Shown: positions 10,307 to 19,648 of the stretch, piece by piece
How the letters are laid out: every line of letters starts with the position of its first letter
Numbering within the stretch: position 1 is the first letter of the stretch
Source: Kocuria marina
GTDB taxonomy: Bacteria > Actinomycetota > Actinomycetes > Actinomycetales > Micrococcaceae
Assembly (NCBI RefSeq): GCF_000786655.1
Contig: NZ_JROM01000041.1
Location: 62,001-126,000, forward strand
Direction: 5' to 3'
Length of the DNA stretch: 64,000 bases
Made by a program: the position numbers and the translations under genes
The notes under the pieces: model-generated
Database searches by the model: none
What the model was told of the DNA's origin: nothing
The model's input: only the letters and a program-made list of their open reading frames with translations

Positions 10307-10313
10307 GCCCCCG

Positions 10314-10319
10314 ATTCTA
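10314..10319 (-). promoter_or_regulatory. -10 box (TAGAAT) of 2-hydroxyacid dehydrogenase gene
   Basis: TAGAAT-N7-ATG, leaderless type. Confidence 0.6.
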
Positions 10320-10471
10320 CGGTCCGGCATGCGCCGTAGAACCCGTACTACGGACGTCACCATCGGCACCCCGCCGCCCGATTTGACTCCCCCCGCCGTG
10401 GTGCTAAAGTTATCTCTCGTTGCGAGGGAGAAAGCAACGGCGAACACCGCCCGCTGACCCGTCCAACGCCC

Positions 10472-10544
10472 GCGCCTCTAGCTCAATTGGCAGAGCAATT
10501 GACTCTTAATCAATGGGTTCAGGGTTCAAGTCCCTGGGGGCGCA
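10472..10544 (+). tRNA. tRNA-Lys (anticodon CUU)
   Basis: Full cloverleaf of 73 nt. Acceptor GCGCCTC pairs with GGGGCGC (one G-U pair), D arm GCTC/GAGC, anticodon stem ATTGA/TCAAT enclosing CTCTTAA (anticodon CTT), T arm CAGGG/CCCTG around TTCAAGT, discriminator A. No CCA is encoded. Confidence 0.97.
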
Positions 10545-10553
10545 CGGAACGAC

Positions 10554-10589
10554 CGAAAGGGCCGGATCGCTTGTGATCCGGTCCTTTCG
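10554..10589 (+). terminator. hairpin after tRNA-Lys
   Basis: CGAAAGG and CCGGATC on the 5' arm (10554-10568) pair with GATCCGG and CCTTTCG on the 3' arm (10575-10589), one mismatch. It starts 10 nt past the tRNA. A lone copy of ACGACGCCGC follows at 10649-10658, between this hairpin and the convergent MarR gene. Confidence 0.75.
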
Positions 10590-10674
10590 CTGTCTGAACT
10601 CACAGAGTGATCGCGGTCGCCCCGCCGCTCGTCGCGTTCCGGGTCACGACGACGCCGCTGCGCCGCCGCCCGGG

Positions 10675-11190
10675 TCAGCGCGACGTGGCGCTGTGTTCCG
10701 ACTCTGTCGGGGAGTCGGCTGACTCCGTGGGACCCGCCGGGGTCTCGGCGCCGTCCTCGACCTCCATGCGCCAGCGCGCACCACCCAGGGTGGAGATCAG
10801 GTCGATGAGCTTGCGGCGGAACTGCTCGTCCGTGTCGCGGTCGCTACCCAGCAGCCCCTTCTCCAACCGCGCGGCATCTGCGAGGACCCGCTCCCCCGCC
10901 GGGGAGATGCTCACCACGTGGGAACGGCGATCGAGGGCATTGCGGGAACGCGTGATGTGACCGTGCACCTCCAACCGATGCAGGGTCTTGCCCATGGTCT
11001 GGGCCTGAACGCGCACCTGGTGGGCCAGTTGTGCCTGCGTCATGCTGCCCTCGGAGCGGAGGACGTCCAGGGCCATCACGCCCGCGTGGGTGATCCCGAG
11101 AGACGCGAGGTTCTCGTTCCACGCGTGTTCCACGAGGCGAGCCGCTGTGGACAGCAGACGGTTCGTGGGCCACTGGTTCTTGTAGGACAT
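10675..11190 (-). CDS. MarR family transcriptional regulator
   Basis: 171 residues with a winged helix-turn-helix core (about 30-130): MALDVLRSEGSMTQAQLAHQVRVQAQTMGKTLHRLEVHG is the HTH with recognition helix, and ALDRRSHVVSISPAGERVL is the wing. The last about 30 residues are Glu/Ser/Pro-rich and look disordered. Family members are dimeric repressors released by phenolics or oxidants, and the target is unknown. The nearest divergent gene is bcp (thiol peroxidase), whose 287-nt upstream region could hold the operator. The start follows TACGAT by 6 nt. Confidence 0.85.
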   Translation of the reverse strand: MSYKNQWPTNRLLSTAARLVEHAWNENLASLGITHAGVMALDVLRSEGSMTQAQLAHQVRVQAQTMGKTLHRLEVHGHITRSRNALDRRSHVVSISPAGERVLADAARLEKGLLGSDRDTDEQFRRKLIDLISTLGGARWRMEVEDGAETPAGPTESADSPTESEHSATSR

Positions 11191-11196
11191 AGGACT

Positions 11197-11202
11197 ATCG
11201 TA
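11197..11202 (-). promoter_or_regulatory. -10 box (TACGAT) of marR-type gene
   Basis: TACGAT-N6-ATG, leaderless type. It faces away from bcp in the shared 11191-11477 intergenic region. Confidence 0.6.
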
Positions 11203-11477
11203 TCCGCTCGACGAAATCGCTGGACAATACTACGGGGCACCCCACCAGTCAAATCCCCGCGCCGGGCATCGCCTTGTGAGCCCCCCTCGTTCGACTGCGG
11301 GAACCGCCCGGGATCGTGCGCGCTGGGCGCGGGGCGGACGCAGCGACGTCGTACGGCGGGACCGAGACCGGAGCCGGTGCGCGAGCCCGAAGCATGGCAT
11401 GCTCGGGTGCATCCCTGAACTGTACGTGAGAACGCGTCCTTAGGGAACACCTGTCACTCACCAGGAAGGATCACGCC

Positions 11478-11951
11478 GTGACCGTTCGTCTGTCCCCCGG
11501 GGACCCCGCTCCCGATTTCACCCTGCCCGACGCCCACGGGGAGCCCGTCACCCTGGCGGACCTGCGCGGGAGCAAGGTCATCCTGTACTTCTACCCCCGC
11601 GCCGCGACCCCGGGCTGCACCACGCAGGCGTGCGACTTCCGGGACAACATGGCCTCGTTCGGTGCCGAGGGTTACCGCGTGCTGGGGATCTCCCCGGACG
11701 CCCCCGCCGCCCTCGAGCGTTTCGCCCGGGACGAGGGTCTGGGCTTCCCGCTGCTCTCGGACGAGGACCACGCCGTGGCGGAGGCGTACGGCGCGTGGGG
11801 CGAGAAGAAGAACTACGGGAAGGTCTACGAAGGCCTCATCCGCTCGACCGTGGTGCTCGACGAACAGGGGACGGTGAGCCTTGCCCAATACAACGTGCGC
11901 GCCAAGGGGCACGTGGCCAAGCTGCGCCGGGACCTCGGCCTCGATGCCTGA
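11478..11951 (+). CDS. bcp: thioredoxin-dependent thiol peroxidase (BCP/PrxQ)
   Basis: 157 residues, cytosolic peroxiredoxin that reduces hydrogen and alkyl peroxides using thioredoxin. The thioredoxin fold carries FYPRAATPGCTTQACDFRD. The first Cys (about residue 46) is the peroxidatic one and the second, five residues on, the resolving one, as in atypical 2-Cys PrxQ. The active-site Arg appears in GLIRSTVVLDEQG. GTG 11478 has AGGAAGGA 9 nt upstream. It is divergent from a MarR-family regulator. Confidence 0.95.
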   Translation: MTVRLSPGDPAPDFTLPDAHGEPVTLADLRGSKVILYFYPRAATPGCTTQACDFRDNMASFGAEGYRVLGISPDAPAALERFARDEGLGFPLLSDEDHAVAEAYGAWGEKKNYGKVYEGLIRSTVVLDEQGTVSLAQYNVRAKGHVAKLRRDLGLDA

Positions 11952-12093
11952 GCGGGCGGCCACCGCCCGGACGCTCGGAACCGGGGCCGCGCCGCGCGTG
12001 CTTCACGGCGAGTGCGGAGGAAGCACTGGTTAGTATGGTGGACGATTCCGGGCACCCCCTCCGCGTTCATGCCGGGTCCGGGTCCCGATGCCA

Positions 12094-12178
12094 GCGCGAG
12101 TGGTGGAACTGGTAGACACGCAGGATTTAGGTTCCTGTGCCTCACGGCGTGCGGGTTCGATTCCCGTCTTGCGCACCA
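12094..12178 (+). tRNA. tRNA-Leu (anticodon UAG)
   Basis: A class II tRNA with a long variable arm. Acceptor GCGCGAG pairs with CTTGCGC, the anticodon stem CAGGA/TCCTG encloses TTTAGGT (anticodon TAG), variable arm TGCCTCACGGCG, T arm GCGGG/CCCGT with TTCGATT. It is followed by discriminator A and an encoded CCA (12176-12178). It ends 52 nt before the substrate-binding protein gene. Confidence 0.97.
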
Positions 12179-12230
12179 TGATGCCGCGTACCGCCGCGCG
12201 ACGACGCGGCGGCCAGAGAAAGGATGCGCC

Positions 12231-13838
12231 GTGGTTGCTGAGAACCGCCTCGGACGGCGTTCCTTCCTCTCCCTCGCGGGTGCGGGGCTCCTGCTCACCG
12301 GTTGTGGGAGCACGACCCCCCGCCCGTCGGCGAGCGCGTCCGCACCCAGGAACACGTTCGTGCTGGCGCACGCCGCCGCACCGGCCGGGTTGGACCCGTC
12401 CCGCAGGAACTCGCAGGAGACGGCCCGGATCGCCACGCAGGTCCTGGAGGGCCTGGTCACCGCGGACCGCTCGACCGGTGAGCCCGCGCCCGGCCTCGCG
12501 GAGTCGTGGAAAGTCGCGGACGATCGGCGCTCCGTGACGTTCACCCTGCGCCGCGGTGTCCGCTTCCACGACGGCACCGCGCTGGACGCGGCCGCGGTCA
12601 AGGCGAACTTCGACAAGTGGCAGGCCCAGGCGGAATCCACCGCCTCGTGGGCATCGCGCTGCGCGTTCGCGACGGCCTTCCGCCACGGCACCTCGAGCCC
12701 GCTCGTGGCCTCGGCCTACCGGGGCACGCAGGTCACGGACGAGCGCACCGTGGTGTTGGAACTCACGCGCCCCTACACCCCGCTGCTCGCCGCCCTGACC
12801 CAACCCGCGTTCGGGATCGCCTCCCCCGCGAGCATCGAGGCGGGCACGGAGGACGAGCACCCCGTGGGCACCGGGCCCTTCCGCTTCGACTCCGCATCCG
12901 CGGACTCGGTCAAGCTCTCCGCCCACGAGGGCTACTGGGGCGAGCTCGGGGACGTGGGCACCCTCGAGATGCGGGTCATCCGTGACGCACATGTGCGCTG
13001 CGCGGCCCTGCTCACAGGTGAGGTGGACGCGTACGACCTCGTGGGGCTCGACGCCTTCGCGCCCCTCGCGCGCCGCGGCGTGCAGGTGCTCTACCGTGAC
13101 CCCTACTCCCTGTCCTACCTGGGGCTCAATCGCTCCGTCCCCGTGCTGCGGGACGTCGCGGTACGCCGCGCCGTCGCCTCCGCGATCGACCGCGGCGCCC
13201 TGGCGTCCCAGCTGTATCCCAACGGGACCAATGTGGCGGACCAGTTCGTCCCCGCCCGGTTCAACGTGGACGGCGAAAACCTGCAGATCCCCGGCTACGA
13301 CCCCCAGCGCGCCCGGGACCAGTTGCGGGCCAGTTCCTACCGGGGCGAGGCCCTGCGCTTCTACTACCCGCGCAACACGTCCCGGATGTACCTGCAGGAA
13401 CCGGAGCGCGTGTACGCGCAGATCTCGGCACAGCTCACCCGCGCGGGCTTCCGCCTGGACCCCGTCCCCATGGACTGGGACGACGGGTACGTGGACGCCG
13501 TGACCGACCCCGCCGCGGACCATGCGTTCAGCCTCCTGGGCTGGAGCGGGAGCTTCCGCGATCCCGACGGTTTCATGGGCCCCTTGCTGGGCACCCCCGA
13601 CGCGCAGTTGGGGGACGACGACGCCGGGTTGCTCACCGCGGTCAACCGCGCCGCCACCATGCCCCAGGGCGACGCCCGCAACGCCGCGTACCGCACGCTC
13701 AACGACCGCGTCTCCGCGGTGATCCCGGCCGTGCCACTCGCCCACCCCGTCTCGGCGGTAGCCGTGAACTCGCGCGTGGCGTCCTTCCCGTTGACGTCCA
13801 CGGGGTTCGAACGCTTCAACGAGCTGCGCCTGGCCTGA
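12231..13838 (+). CDS. ABC transporter substrate-binding lipoprotein (family 5, peptide/nickel type)
   Basis: 535 residues, extracytoplasmic. The N-terminus has a twin arginine (Arg9-Arg10 in RRSFLSLAG) and lipobox LLTGC with Cys25, so export as a Tat-type lipoprotein is likely. The mature part is a solute-binding family 5 protein: APAGLDPSRRNSQETARIATQVLEGLV, LAESWKVADDRRSVTFTLRRGVRFHDG, VGTGPFRF, and VLRDVAVRRAVASAIDR. These bind oligopeptides, dipeptides or nickel. No permease or ATPase genes are adjacent, so it is an orphan binding protein. GTG 12231 has AGAAAGGA 7 nt upstream. Confidence 0.88.
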   Translation: MVAENRLGRRSFLSLAGAGLLLTGCGSTTPRPSASASAPRNTFVLAHAAAPAGLDPSRRNSQETARIATQVLEGLVTADRSTGEPAPGLAESWKVADDRRSVTFTLRRGVRFHDGTALDAAAVKANFDKWQAQAESTASWASRCAFATAFRHGTSSPLVASAYRGTQVTDERTVVLELTRPYTPLLAALTQPAFGIASPASIEAGTEDEHPVGTGPFRFDSASADSVKLSAHEGYWGELGDVGTLEMRVIRDAHVRCAALLTGEVDAYDLVGLDAFAPLARRGVQVLYRDPYSLSYLGLNRSVPVLRDVAVRRAVASAIDRGALASQLYPNGTNVADQFVPARFNVDGENLQIPGYDPQRARDQLRASSYRGEALRFYYPRNTSRMYLQEPERVYAQISAQLTRAGFRLDPVPMDWDDGYVDAVTDPAADHAFSLLGWSGSFRDPDGFMGPLLGTPDAQLGDDDAGLLTAVNRAATMPQGDARNAAYRTLNDRVSAVIPAVPLAHPVSAVAVNSRVASFPLTSTGFERFNELRLA

Positions 13839-13953
13839 ACCACACCGTGTGCGCCCGGTGGCTCCGTTGGGAGTTGGCCGGAGCTGGGGATACCCTGGAC
13901 AGCGGAAAGCCTCGGCGCAGCGCCGCGTCGATCATGCACGCACGGGAGACAAT

Positions 13954-15438
13954 GTGACTTCATCTCAACCCACCGAATCCGTCGACGTCGTCCTGGTGGG
14001 CGCCGGCATCATGAGCGCCACGCTCGCGACCCTGCTCAACGACCTGCAGCCGGACTGGTCCATGACCGTCCTGGAGCGCCTCGACGCCGCGGGTCTCGAG
14101 AGCTCCAATGCCTGGAACAACGCGGGCACCGGACACTCGGCGCTGTGCGAACTGAACTACGCACCCCAGGCCGCGGACGGCACCGTGAGCGCCAAGAAGG
14201 CCCTGAACATCAACGAGCAGTTCCAGGTGACGCGCCAGCTGTGGAGCTCGCTGGTGGAGAACGGCACGCTCGAGTCCCCCGACACGTTCATCAACCCGGT
14301 ACCCCACATCTCCATGGTGTTCGGTGAGGACCACGCGGACTACCTGCGCGCCCGCTACGACGCGTTCAAGCCCCACAAGCTGTTCGAGCGCATGGAGTTC
14401 ACCGAGGATCGCGACCAGATCGCCGAGTGGGCACCCCTCACGATGCACGGCCGCGGCGCCGGTCGCGTGGCGGCGACCTTCGCCCCCGAGGGCACGGACG
14501 TGGACTTCGGTGCCCTCACCAACCAGCTGCTCACCCACCTGACCGGGCGCAACGTGACCGTGCGCTACGGCCAGGAGGTCACCACGCTGAACCGCCAGAG
14601 CGACGGTTCCTGGAACGTCTCGGTCGAGGACCGGCTCAACAGCGACAACAACCGCGTCATCCACGCGCGCTTTGTGTTCCTGGGTGCCGGCGGCGGCGCG
14701 CTGTCCCTGCTGCAGAAGTCGGGGATCCGCGAGGCCAAGGGCTTCGGCGGGTTCCCCGTCTCCGGTCTGTTCCTGCGCAACACCGATCCCACCGTCACGT
14801 CCCAGCACAACGCCAAGGTCTACGGCCAGGCCTCCGTGGGCGCCCCGCCCATGTCCGTGCCCCACCTGGACACGCGCTACGTCCACGGCGAGCGCGCCCT
14901 GATGTTCGGGCCCTACGGCGGGTTCAAGCCCAACTTCCTCAAGCATGGTTCTCTGCTGGACCTGCCCAAGAGCGTGCGCGCACACAACCTCTACCCCATG
15001 ACCCGTGCGGGTCTGGCCAACCTGGACCTGGTCAAGTACCTCGTGGGCGAACTGACCAAGACCCGGTCCCAGCGCATGGACGCCCTGCGGGAGTACTACC
15101 CCACCGCGGAGGAGTCCCAGTGGGAGCTCATCGAGGCCGGTCAGCGCGTGCAGGTCATGAAGTCGGACCGGCAGAAGGGTGGCGTGCTGCAGTTCGGCAC
15201 CGAGCTCGTGACCAGCGCGGACGGTTCGATCGGTGCACTGCTGGGCGCCTCCCCCGGTGCGTCCACGGCCGTGCCGATCATGCTCAACCTGCTCTCCCGT
15301 TGCTTCCCGGCCAAGATGTCCGAGTGGGAGCCCAGGATCAAGGAGCTGATCCCCGCCTACGGCAAGAAGCTCGACGAGAACCCGCAGCTCGCGGACGAGA
15401 TCATGGGTCACACCGCCCAGGTGCTCGGCATCAAGTAG
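13954..15438 (+). CDS. mqo: malate:quinone oxidoreductase
   Basis: 494 residues, FAD-dependent peripheral membrane enzyme that oxidises malate to oxaloacetate and passes electrons to menaquinone, bypassing malate dehydrogenase. It shows the FAD-binding start VDVVLVGAGIMSATLATLL, the SNAWNNAGTGHSALCELNY stretch, FLGAGGGALSLLQKSGI and VSGLFLRN, all Mqo hallmarks, and the length is typical. GTG 13954 (CAATGTGACT) has GGGAG 5 nt upstream, and the overlapping ATG is followed directly by TGA. The gene ends in a strong hairpin. Confidence 0.97.
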   Translation: MTSSQPTESVDVVLVGAGIMSATLATLLNDLQPDWSMTVLERLDAAGLESSNAWNNAGTGHSALCELNYAPQAADGTVSAKKALNINEQFQVTRQLWSSLVENGTLESPDTFINPVPHISMVFGEDHADYLRARYDAFKPHKLFERMEFTEDRDQIAEWAPLTMHGRGAGRVAATFAPEGTDVDFGALTNQLLTHLTGRNVTVRYGQEVTTLNRQSDGSWNVSVEDRLNSDNNRVIHARFVFLGAGGGALSLLQKSGIREAKGFGGFPVSGLFLRNTDPTVTSQHNAKVYGQASVGAPPMSVPHLDTRYVHGERALMFGPYGGFKPNFLKHGSLLDLPKSVRAHNLYPMTRAGLANLDLVKYLVGELTKTRSQRMDALREYYPTAEESQWELIEAGQRVQVMKSDRQKGGVLQFGTELVTSADGSIGALLGASPGASTAVPIMLNLLSRCFPAKMSEWEPRIKELIPAYGKKLDENPQLADEIMGHTAQVLGIK

Positions 15439-15457
15439 CCCCGTCCCGGCGGACGTC

Positions 15458-15496
15458 ACGGAGGGTCTTTGTGCACTGCGCACAAAGACCCTCCGT
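15458..15496 (+). terminator. terminator of mqo
   Basis: Perfect 17-bp inverted repeat (15458-15474 with 15480-15496) with a 5-nt loop, 19 nt after the stop. No long U-run. Confidence 0.85.
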
Positions 15497-15649
15497 CGTC
15501 TCCACCCCTGATCAGCTGTGCCCCAATGCGTGGACAGGCCCTGTCCTCCCGGCCACAAGTGTGGACACCGCTCGCTGGGGGCGCGCTCATCCCCTCTCGT
15601 AACATGTAGATAACGTCCATAGGGGGTGGACGTTGCCAAAGGGGGAAGA

Positions 15650-16096
15650 ATGACATCAAGGGGGAGTGTCGAAGCGTGGGATGCACTAAGCCGCTGCCAT
15701 GTGTCGGTGACACGTCAGCTCCAACGCGGAGTGGACCTGCGCGGCCTGTCTCGTCGTGAGTTCGAGGTCCTGGCCACGCTGTACACCACCGGCCGGGGCG
15801 GCCTGCGGTTGCGCGATCTCAACAGCTACGTGCTGTTGACGCAATCGAGCCTCTCACGCATGCTCGAGCGCCTCGAGAACAAGGGGCTCGTGACCCGGCG
15901 CCAGGATTCCCAGGACCTGCGCGGTGTGCGGGTCGCCCTGACCGACGCCGGGACCCAGCTCTACGAGCAGATCTCGCAGGACAACGACCAGATGGTCGCG
16001 GACGTCATCAGCACCGCTCTGGACGCCCAGGAGATCAGGGTGCTCACGCGACTGAGCGAACGCATCCATCAGTACGCGTTGTCGTTGTCACGGTGA
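15650..16096 (+). CDS. MarR family transcriptional regulator
   Basis: 148 residues with a winged HTH: LSRREFEVLATLYTTGRGGLRLRDLNSYV, then the recognition helix in LTQSSLSRMLERLENKGLV and the wing TRRQDSQDLRGVRVALTDAG. This is the form that regulates either degradative genes or oxidative stress genes. ATG 15650 has GGGGGAAG immediately upstream. It stands alone between two hairpins, with mqo upstream and a YihY gene downstream in the same direction. Its target is unknown. Confidence 0.86.
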   Translation: MTSRGSVEAWDALSRCHVSVTRQLQRGVDLRGLSRREFEVLATLYTTGRGGLRLRDLNSYVLLTQSSLSRMLERLENKGLVTRRQDSQDLRGVRVALTDAGTQLYEQISQDNDQMVADVISTALDAQEIRVLTRLSERIHQYALSLSR

Positions 16097-16141
16097 CCGA
16101 TCCGCACCGCTGCACGCACTGACCCGCCCGAACGGCGGCCC

Positions 16142-16175
16142 ACACCGCGCCCATGACTCGTCATGGGCGCGGTGT
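16142..16175 (+). terminator. terminator of second marR-type gene
   Basis: Perfect 15-bp inverted repeat (16142-16156 with 16161-16175) with loop CTCG, 46 nt after the stop. Confidence 0.82.
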
Positions 16176-16196
16176 CGTGTCCGGCGACGTCACATC

Positions 16197-16258
16197 CAGC
16201 GGAGTCGCGCCCCGGCGGTGCCGCGTACAGCGGAGTCGCGCCCCGGCGGTGCCGCGTG
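16197..16258. repeat. 31-nt tandem repeat, two copies
   Basis: Two adjacent 31-nt units (16197-16227, 16228-16258), starting CAGCGGAGTCGCGCCCCGG and identical except for the last base. They lie in the 358-nt gap 16097-16454, which otherwise holds the terminator at 16142-16175, one GCGGCGTCGT motif (16320) and the ribosome-binding site of the next gene. Confidence 0.85.
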
Positions 16259-16454
16259 CGGCGAGCCGTGTGCCTCGGTGCCGTGTGGCGCAGTGCCGTG
16301 CCCGACGGCACTGCGCCGTGCGGCGTCGTCGTCGGCGGTGCCGGGGCCGGCGCCGTATAGGCGCACGGTGCGTCGGAGGGGGTCGGGAGGCCGCTAAACT
16401 GTTGGGAGTACCTGCCTCGCGCAGCCACCACATTCGCTCCTGGAGAGGACCCCC

Positions 16455-17534
16455 ATGACAACTCAGCATTTGGAGTCCACGGCGCGTCGGGGGGACGCGG
16501 CCCCGGACCCGGACCATGATGCCAAACCCGACTCCCCCACCAAGCTCAAGGGGCAGTCATGGGGTTACGTCTTCAAGCGCGCCCTGTCCGAATTCAGTAA
16601 GGACGGATGCACTGACCTCGCCGCGACACTGACGTACTTCGCGGTGCTCTCCATCTTCCCGGCGCTTCTGGCGTTGGTGTCCCTGCTGGGTGTGTTCGGC
16701 CAGGGTGAGGCCACCACGAGCGCCATCCTAGACTTCCTGAACCGTTATGCTCCCTCGTCCGTCGTGGATCTGCTCTCCGGACCCATCTCCCAGCTGACCA
16801 CTCAGTCCGGGGCCGGGCTGGCCCTGGTCGTCGGTGTCCTGGGTGCACTATGGAGCGCATCGGGTTATACCGGTGCGTTCTCCCGGGCGATGAACCGCAT
16901 CTACGAGATCGCCGAGGGTCGCCCCTTCTGGAAGCTCAAGCCCATCATGCTGCTGATCACCCTGATCATCGTGCTGATCGTGGCCGCCGTGATGTTCATG
17001 GTGTTGCTCTCCGGTGACTTCGCGCAGACCGTGGGTGACCTGGTGGGTCTGGGTTCCACCACCGTGACCGTGTGGAACTGGGCCAAGCTGCCCGTCATCC
17101 TGTTCCTGCTCGTGCTGCTCATCGCGATCCTGTACTACGCGACGCCCAACGTGAAGCAGCCCAAGTTCAAGTGGTTGAGCCCGGGCGCGGCGATCGCGCT
17201 CGTGTTCATGATCATCGCCGGGCTCGGGTTCGGTTTCTACGTGGCGAACTTCTCGAGCTACAACGCGACCTACGGCATCATCGGCTCCGTGATCATCCTG
17301 CTCCTGGGCCTGTGGATCATGAACAACGTGCTCCTCTTCGGCGCCGAGGTGGACGCCGAACTCGAGCGTGGCCGCCAGTTGCAGGGCGGGATCCGTGCCG
17401 AGCACGCCGTCCAGCTGCCTCCCCGGGACACCACCCAGGTTAAGAAGCAGAAGGAGAAGGAGGAGAAGCTCGAGGCCGAGGGGCGCAAGATCCGGTTGCG
17501 CACCGAGCACGTCGACTACTCGCAGGACTCCTGA
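16455..17534 (+). CDS. YihY/virulence factor BrkB family membrane protein
   Basis: 359 residues, integral membrane. The family opening [34 protein letters not shown] is followed by about five more hydrophobic segments, with the conserved [20 protein letters not shown] loop near 130-155 and YATPNVK. The C-terminus (about 310-359) is cytosolic, highly charged and Lys/Glu-rich. Substrate is unknown, and some members are proposed transporters or envelope proteins. ATG 16455 follows GGAGAGGA by 6 nt. The gene ends at a clear hairpin. Confidence 0.88.
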   Translation: MTTQHLESTARRGDAAPDPDHDAKPDSPTKLKGQSWGYVFKRALSEFSKDGCTDLAATLTYFAVLSIFPALLALVSLLGVFGQGEATTSAILDFLNRYAPSSVVDLLSGPISQLTTQSGAGLALVVGVLGALWSASGYTGAFSRAMNRIYEIAEGRPFWKLKPIMLLITLIIVLIVAAVMFMVLLSGDFAQTVGDLVGLGSTTVTVWNWAKLPVILFLLVLLIAILYYATPNVKQPKFKWLSPGAAIALVFMIIAGLGFGFYVANFSSYNATYGIIGSVIILLLGLWIMNNVLLFGAEVDAELERGRQLQGGIRAEHAVQLPPRDTTQVKKQKEKEEKLEAEGRKIRLRTEHVDYSQDS

Positions 17535-17555
17535 GTCACCACGACGATCCTTCAC

Positions 17556-17589
17556 AACGCGGGCCCGCACCATCGTGCGGGCCCGCGTT
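17556..17589 (+). terminator. terminator of yihY-type gene
   Basis: Perfect 15-bp inverted repeat (17556-17570 with 17575-17589), 4-nt loop CATC, 22 nt after the stop. A lone GCGGCGTCGT motif follows at 17709-17718 before mscR. Confidence 0.85.
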
Positions 17590-17791
17590 CTCATGTTCAG
17601 GGCCTGCCATCCGGTGTCGCCGACCGGTTTCCCCGACTTGGTTGCGTCGACCCAGATCATCTCCCGGCTCGTCATCCGCGCCCGGTATTCGTCGCGGGGC
17701 GAACGTACGCGGCGTCGTCGTGCGCCGTGTGGCGGCCACCACGCATACTGGGAAGGACCCTAGAAAGCTGCGAGACGACGGAGGCAACCGT

Positions 17792-18889
17792 ATGCACAAG
17801 GTCAAAGGCGTGGTGGTGCGGGCCAAGAACGAGCCCGCCACCGTGGAAACCATCCTGGTCCCCGATCCGGGGCCGGGCGAGGCACTCGTGGACGTGCTTA
17901 CGTGCGGGGTGTGTCAGACGGACCTGCACTACAAGGTGGGCGGCGTGGGGGACGCCTTCCCCTACCTCCTGGGGCACGAGGCCACGGGCGTGGTGAGCGC
18001 CGTGGGCGAGGGCGTCACGGAGGTGGCCGTGGGCGATCACGTGATCCTCAACTGGCGGGCGGTGTGCGGCGAATGCCGGGCCTGCCGCCGCGGTGAGCCG
18101 TGGTACTGCTTCAACACCCACAATGCCGAGCAGAAGATGACCCTCGAGGACGGCACTGAACTCGAGCCGGCTCTGGGGATCGGCGCCTTCGCGGAAAAGA
18201 CCCTGGTCGCCGCCGGGCAGTGCACCCGCATCGAGTCCCCGCTCGAGGACGAGCAGTACGCCGCGGTGGGTCTGCTGGGCTGCGGCGTCACCGCCGGGAT
18301 CGGCGCGGCGATCAACACCGGCGCGGTCAAGCGCGGAGAGTCCGTAGCGGTCATCGGCTGCGGCGGCGTGGGCACCGCCGCGGTCGCGGGTGCGGCGCTC
18401 GCTGGTGCGACGACGATCATCGCGGTGGACGTGGACGACGACAAGCTGAGCATCGCGCAGCGGCTCGGCGCGACCCACACGGTCAATTCTCGGTCTGTGG
18501 ATCCCGTGGAGACCATCCGCGAGCTCACGGGCGGTCACGGCGCGGATCTCGTGATCGACGCCGTGGGCGTGGCCGACACCTTCATGCAGGCCTTCCAGGC
18601 GCGTGACCTCGCGGGTCGCATGGTCCTGGTGGGCGTTCCCGATCCCGGGACCGTGGCGGAGATCCCGCTGGACCAGGTGTTCTCCCACGGCGGGTCCATC
18701 AAGTCCGCGTGGTACGGGGACACCCTGCCCTCGCGCGACTTCCCGATGCTCGTGGACCAGTACCTCCTGGGCCGGTTGGACCTGGATGCCTTCGTCTCCG
18801 AGCGCATCGCCCTCGAGGACGTGGACGCCGCGTTCGGGACCATGAAGTCCGGCAAGGTCCTGCGTTCCGTCGTGGAACTGGCCCGATGA
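17792..18889 (+). CDS. mscR: S-(hydroxymethyl)mycothiol dehydrogenase
   Basis: 365-residue zinc alcohol dehydrogenase that oxidises the mycothiol-formaldehyde adduct with NAD, the actinobacterial counterpart of glutathione-dependent formaldehyde dehydrogenase. The catalytic zinc ligands are in [11 protein letters not shown] and LGHEATG, the structural zinc cluster in [16 protein letters not shown], and the coenzyme fold in [17 protein letters not shown] followed by Asp-rich VDVDDDK, indicating NAD. ATG 17792 has GGAGGC 6 nt upstream. Its stop overlaps the next start by 4 nt, so the pair is translated together. Confidence 0.92.
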   Translation: MHKVKGVVVRAKNEPATVETILVPDPGPGEALVDVLTCGVCQTDLHYKVGGVGDAFPYLLGHEATGVVSAVGEGVTEVAVGDHVILNWRAVCGECRACRRGEPWYCFNTHNAEQKMTLEDGTELEPALGIGAFAEKTLVAAGQCTRIESPLEDEQYAAVGLLGCGVTAGIGAAINTGAVKRGESVAVIGCGGVGTAAVAGAALAGATTIIAVDVDDDKLSIAQRLGATHTVNSRSVDPVETIRELTGGHGADLVIDAVGVADTFMQAFQARDLAGRMVLVGVPDPGTVAEIPLDQVFSHGGSIKSAWYGDTLPSRDFPMLVDQYLLGRLDLDAFVSERIALEDVDAAFGTMKSGKVLRSVVELAR

Positions 18890-19569
18890 CGCGCACACCG
18901 CTGACCGTCCTGACCGACCCGCGCGGCGGCGTCACCGTCACGAACTGCGTCACGGAGGGTACGTTCAGCCTGGACGGCGAGACCTTCGACGTGGAGAACA
19001 ACGTGTGGGTCGTGGGTAACCAGGCCGAGTGCGTCGTGATCGATCCCGCGCACGACCCCGACGCCGTGCTCGCCGCCGTCGCGGACCGCACCATCACGCA
19101 CGTGCTGCTGACCCACGGTCACGACGACCACATCGCGGCGGTGCGCGAGTTCACCGACCGCGCGGACACGGACGCCCCGATCATGATGAACCACGAGGAC
19201 CTCATGCTGTGGCGCGCCGTCTACCCGGAGGGGCCCGAGCCCGAGCCGTTGCGAGACGGACAGGAGATCCTCGCGGGCACCGTGATGTTCACCGTGTTGG
19301 CCACGCCCGGCCACTCCCCCGGGTCCATGGTGTTCCACGCCCCGCACCTGGGTGAGAACGGGGTGGTCTTCACCGGGGACACGTTATTCCAGGGCGGCCC
19401 GGGTGCCACGGGGCGGTCCTATTCGGACTTCCCCACGATCATCGACTCCATCGAGAAACGGCTGCTCACGCTGCCCGAGGACACCCTCGTGCTCACGGGT
19501 CACGGTGACTCCACGACCATCGGCCAGGAGAAGCCACACCTGAGCGAATGGATCGCCCGCGGCCACTGA
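18886..19569 (+). CDS. MBL-fold metallo-hydrolase coupled to mscR
   Basis: 227 residues with a metallo-beta-lactamase fold. The dinuclear metal motif is THGHDDH in [13 protein letters not shown], further ligands are in [12 protein letters not shown] and [17 protein letters not shown], and the last is in [13 protein letters not shown]: the glyoxalase-II-like pattern. An ATGA overlap with mscR puts it in the same formaldehyde/mycothiol route. A thioester or mycothiol-conjugate hydrolase is inferred from this context, not shown. Confidence 0.88.
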   Translation: MTRTPLTVLTDPRGGVTVTNCVTEGTFSLDGETFDVENNVWVVGNQAECVVIDPAHDPDAVLAAVADRTITHVLLTHGHDDHIAAVREFTDRADTDAPIMMNHEDLMLWRAVYPEGPEPEPLRDGQEILAGTVMFTVLATPGHSPGSMVFHAPHLGENGVVFTGDTLFQGGPGATGRSYSDFPTIIDSIEKRLLTLPEDTLVLTGHGDSTTIGQEKPHLSEWIARGH

Positions 19570-19586
19570 GTGATCGCGTTTGCGGT

Positions 19587-19635
19587 ACGACGCCGCTCGG
19601 CCCGGTCCCCTGCGAACCGGCCCGGGCGGCGTCGT
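19587..19635. terminator. bidirectional hairpin between convergent genes, ACGACGCCGC arms
   Basis: ACGACGCCGC (19587-19596) pairs with GCGGCGTCGT (19626-19635), with an inner CCGGT/ACCGG stem. It sits between the stop of the mscR-coupled hydrolase (19569) and the convergent transporter stop (19649). Confidence 0.82.
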
Positions 19636-19648
19636 CGTGTGAGCAGCG

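Noticed and set aside
16097-16454. CRISPR array
   Set aside because: The 31-nt units are directly adjacent without unique spacers, only two copies exist, and no cas gene is present.
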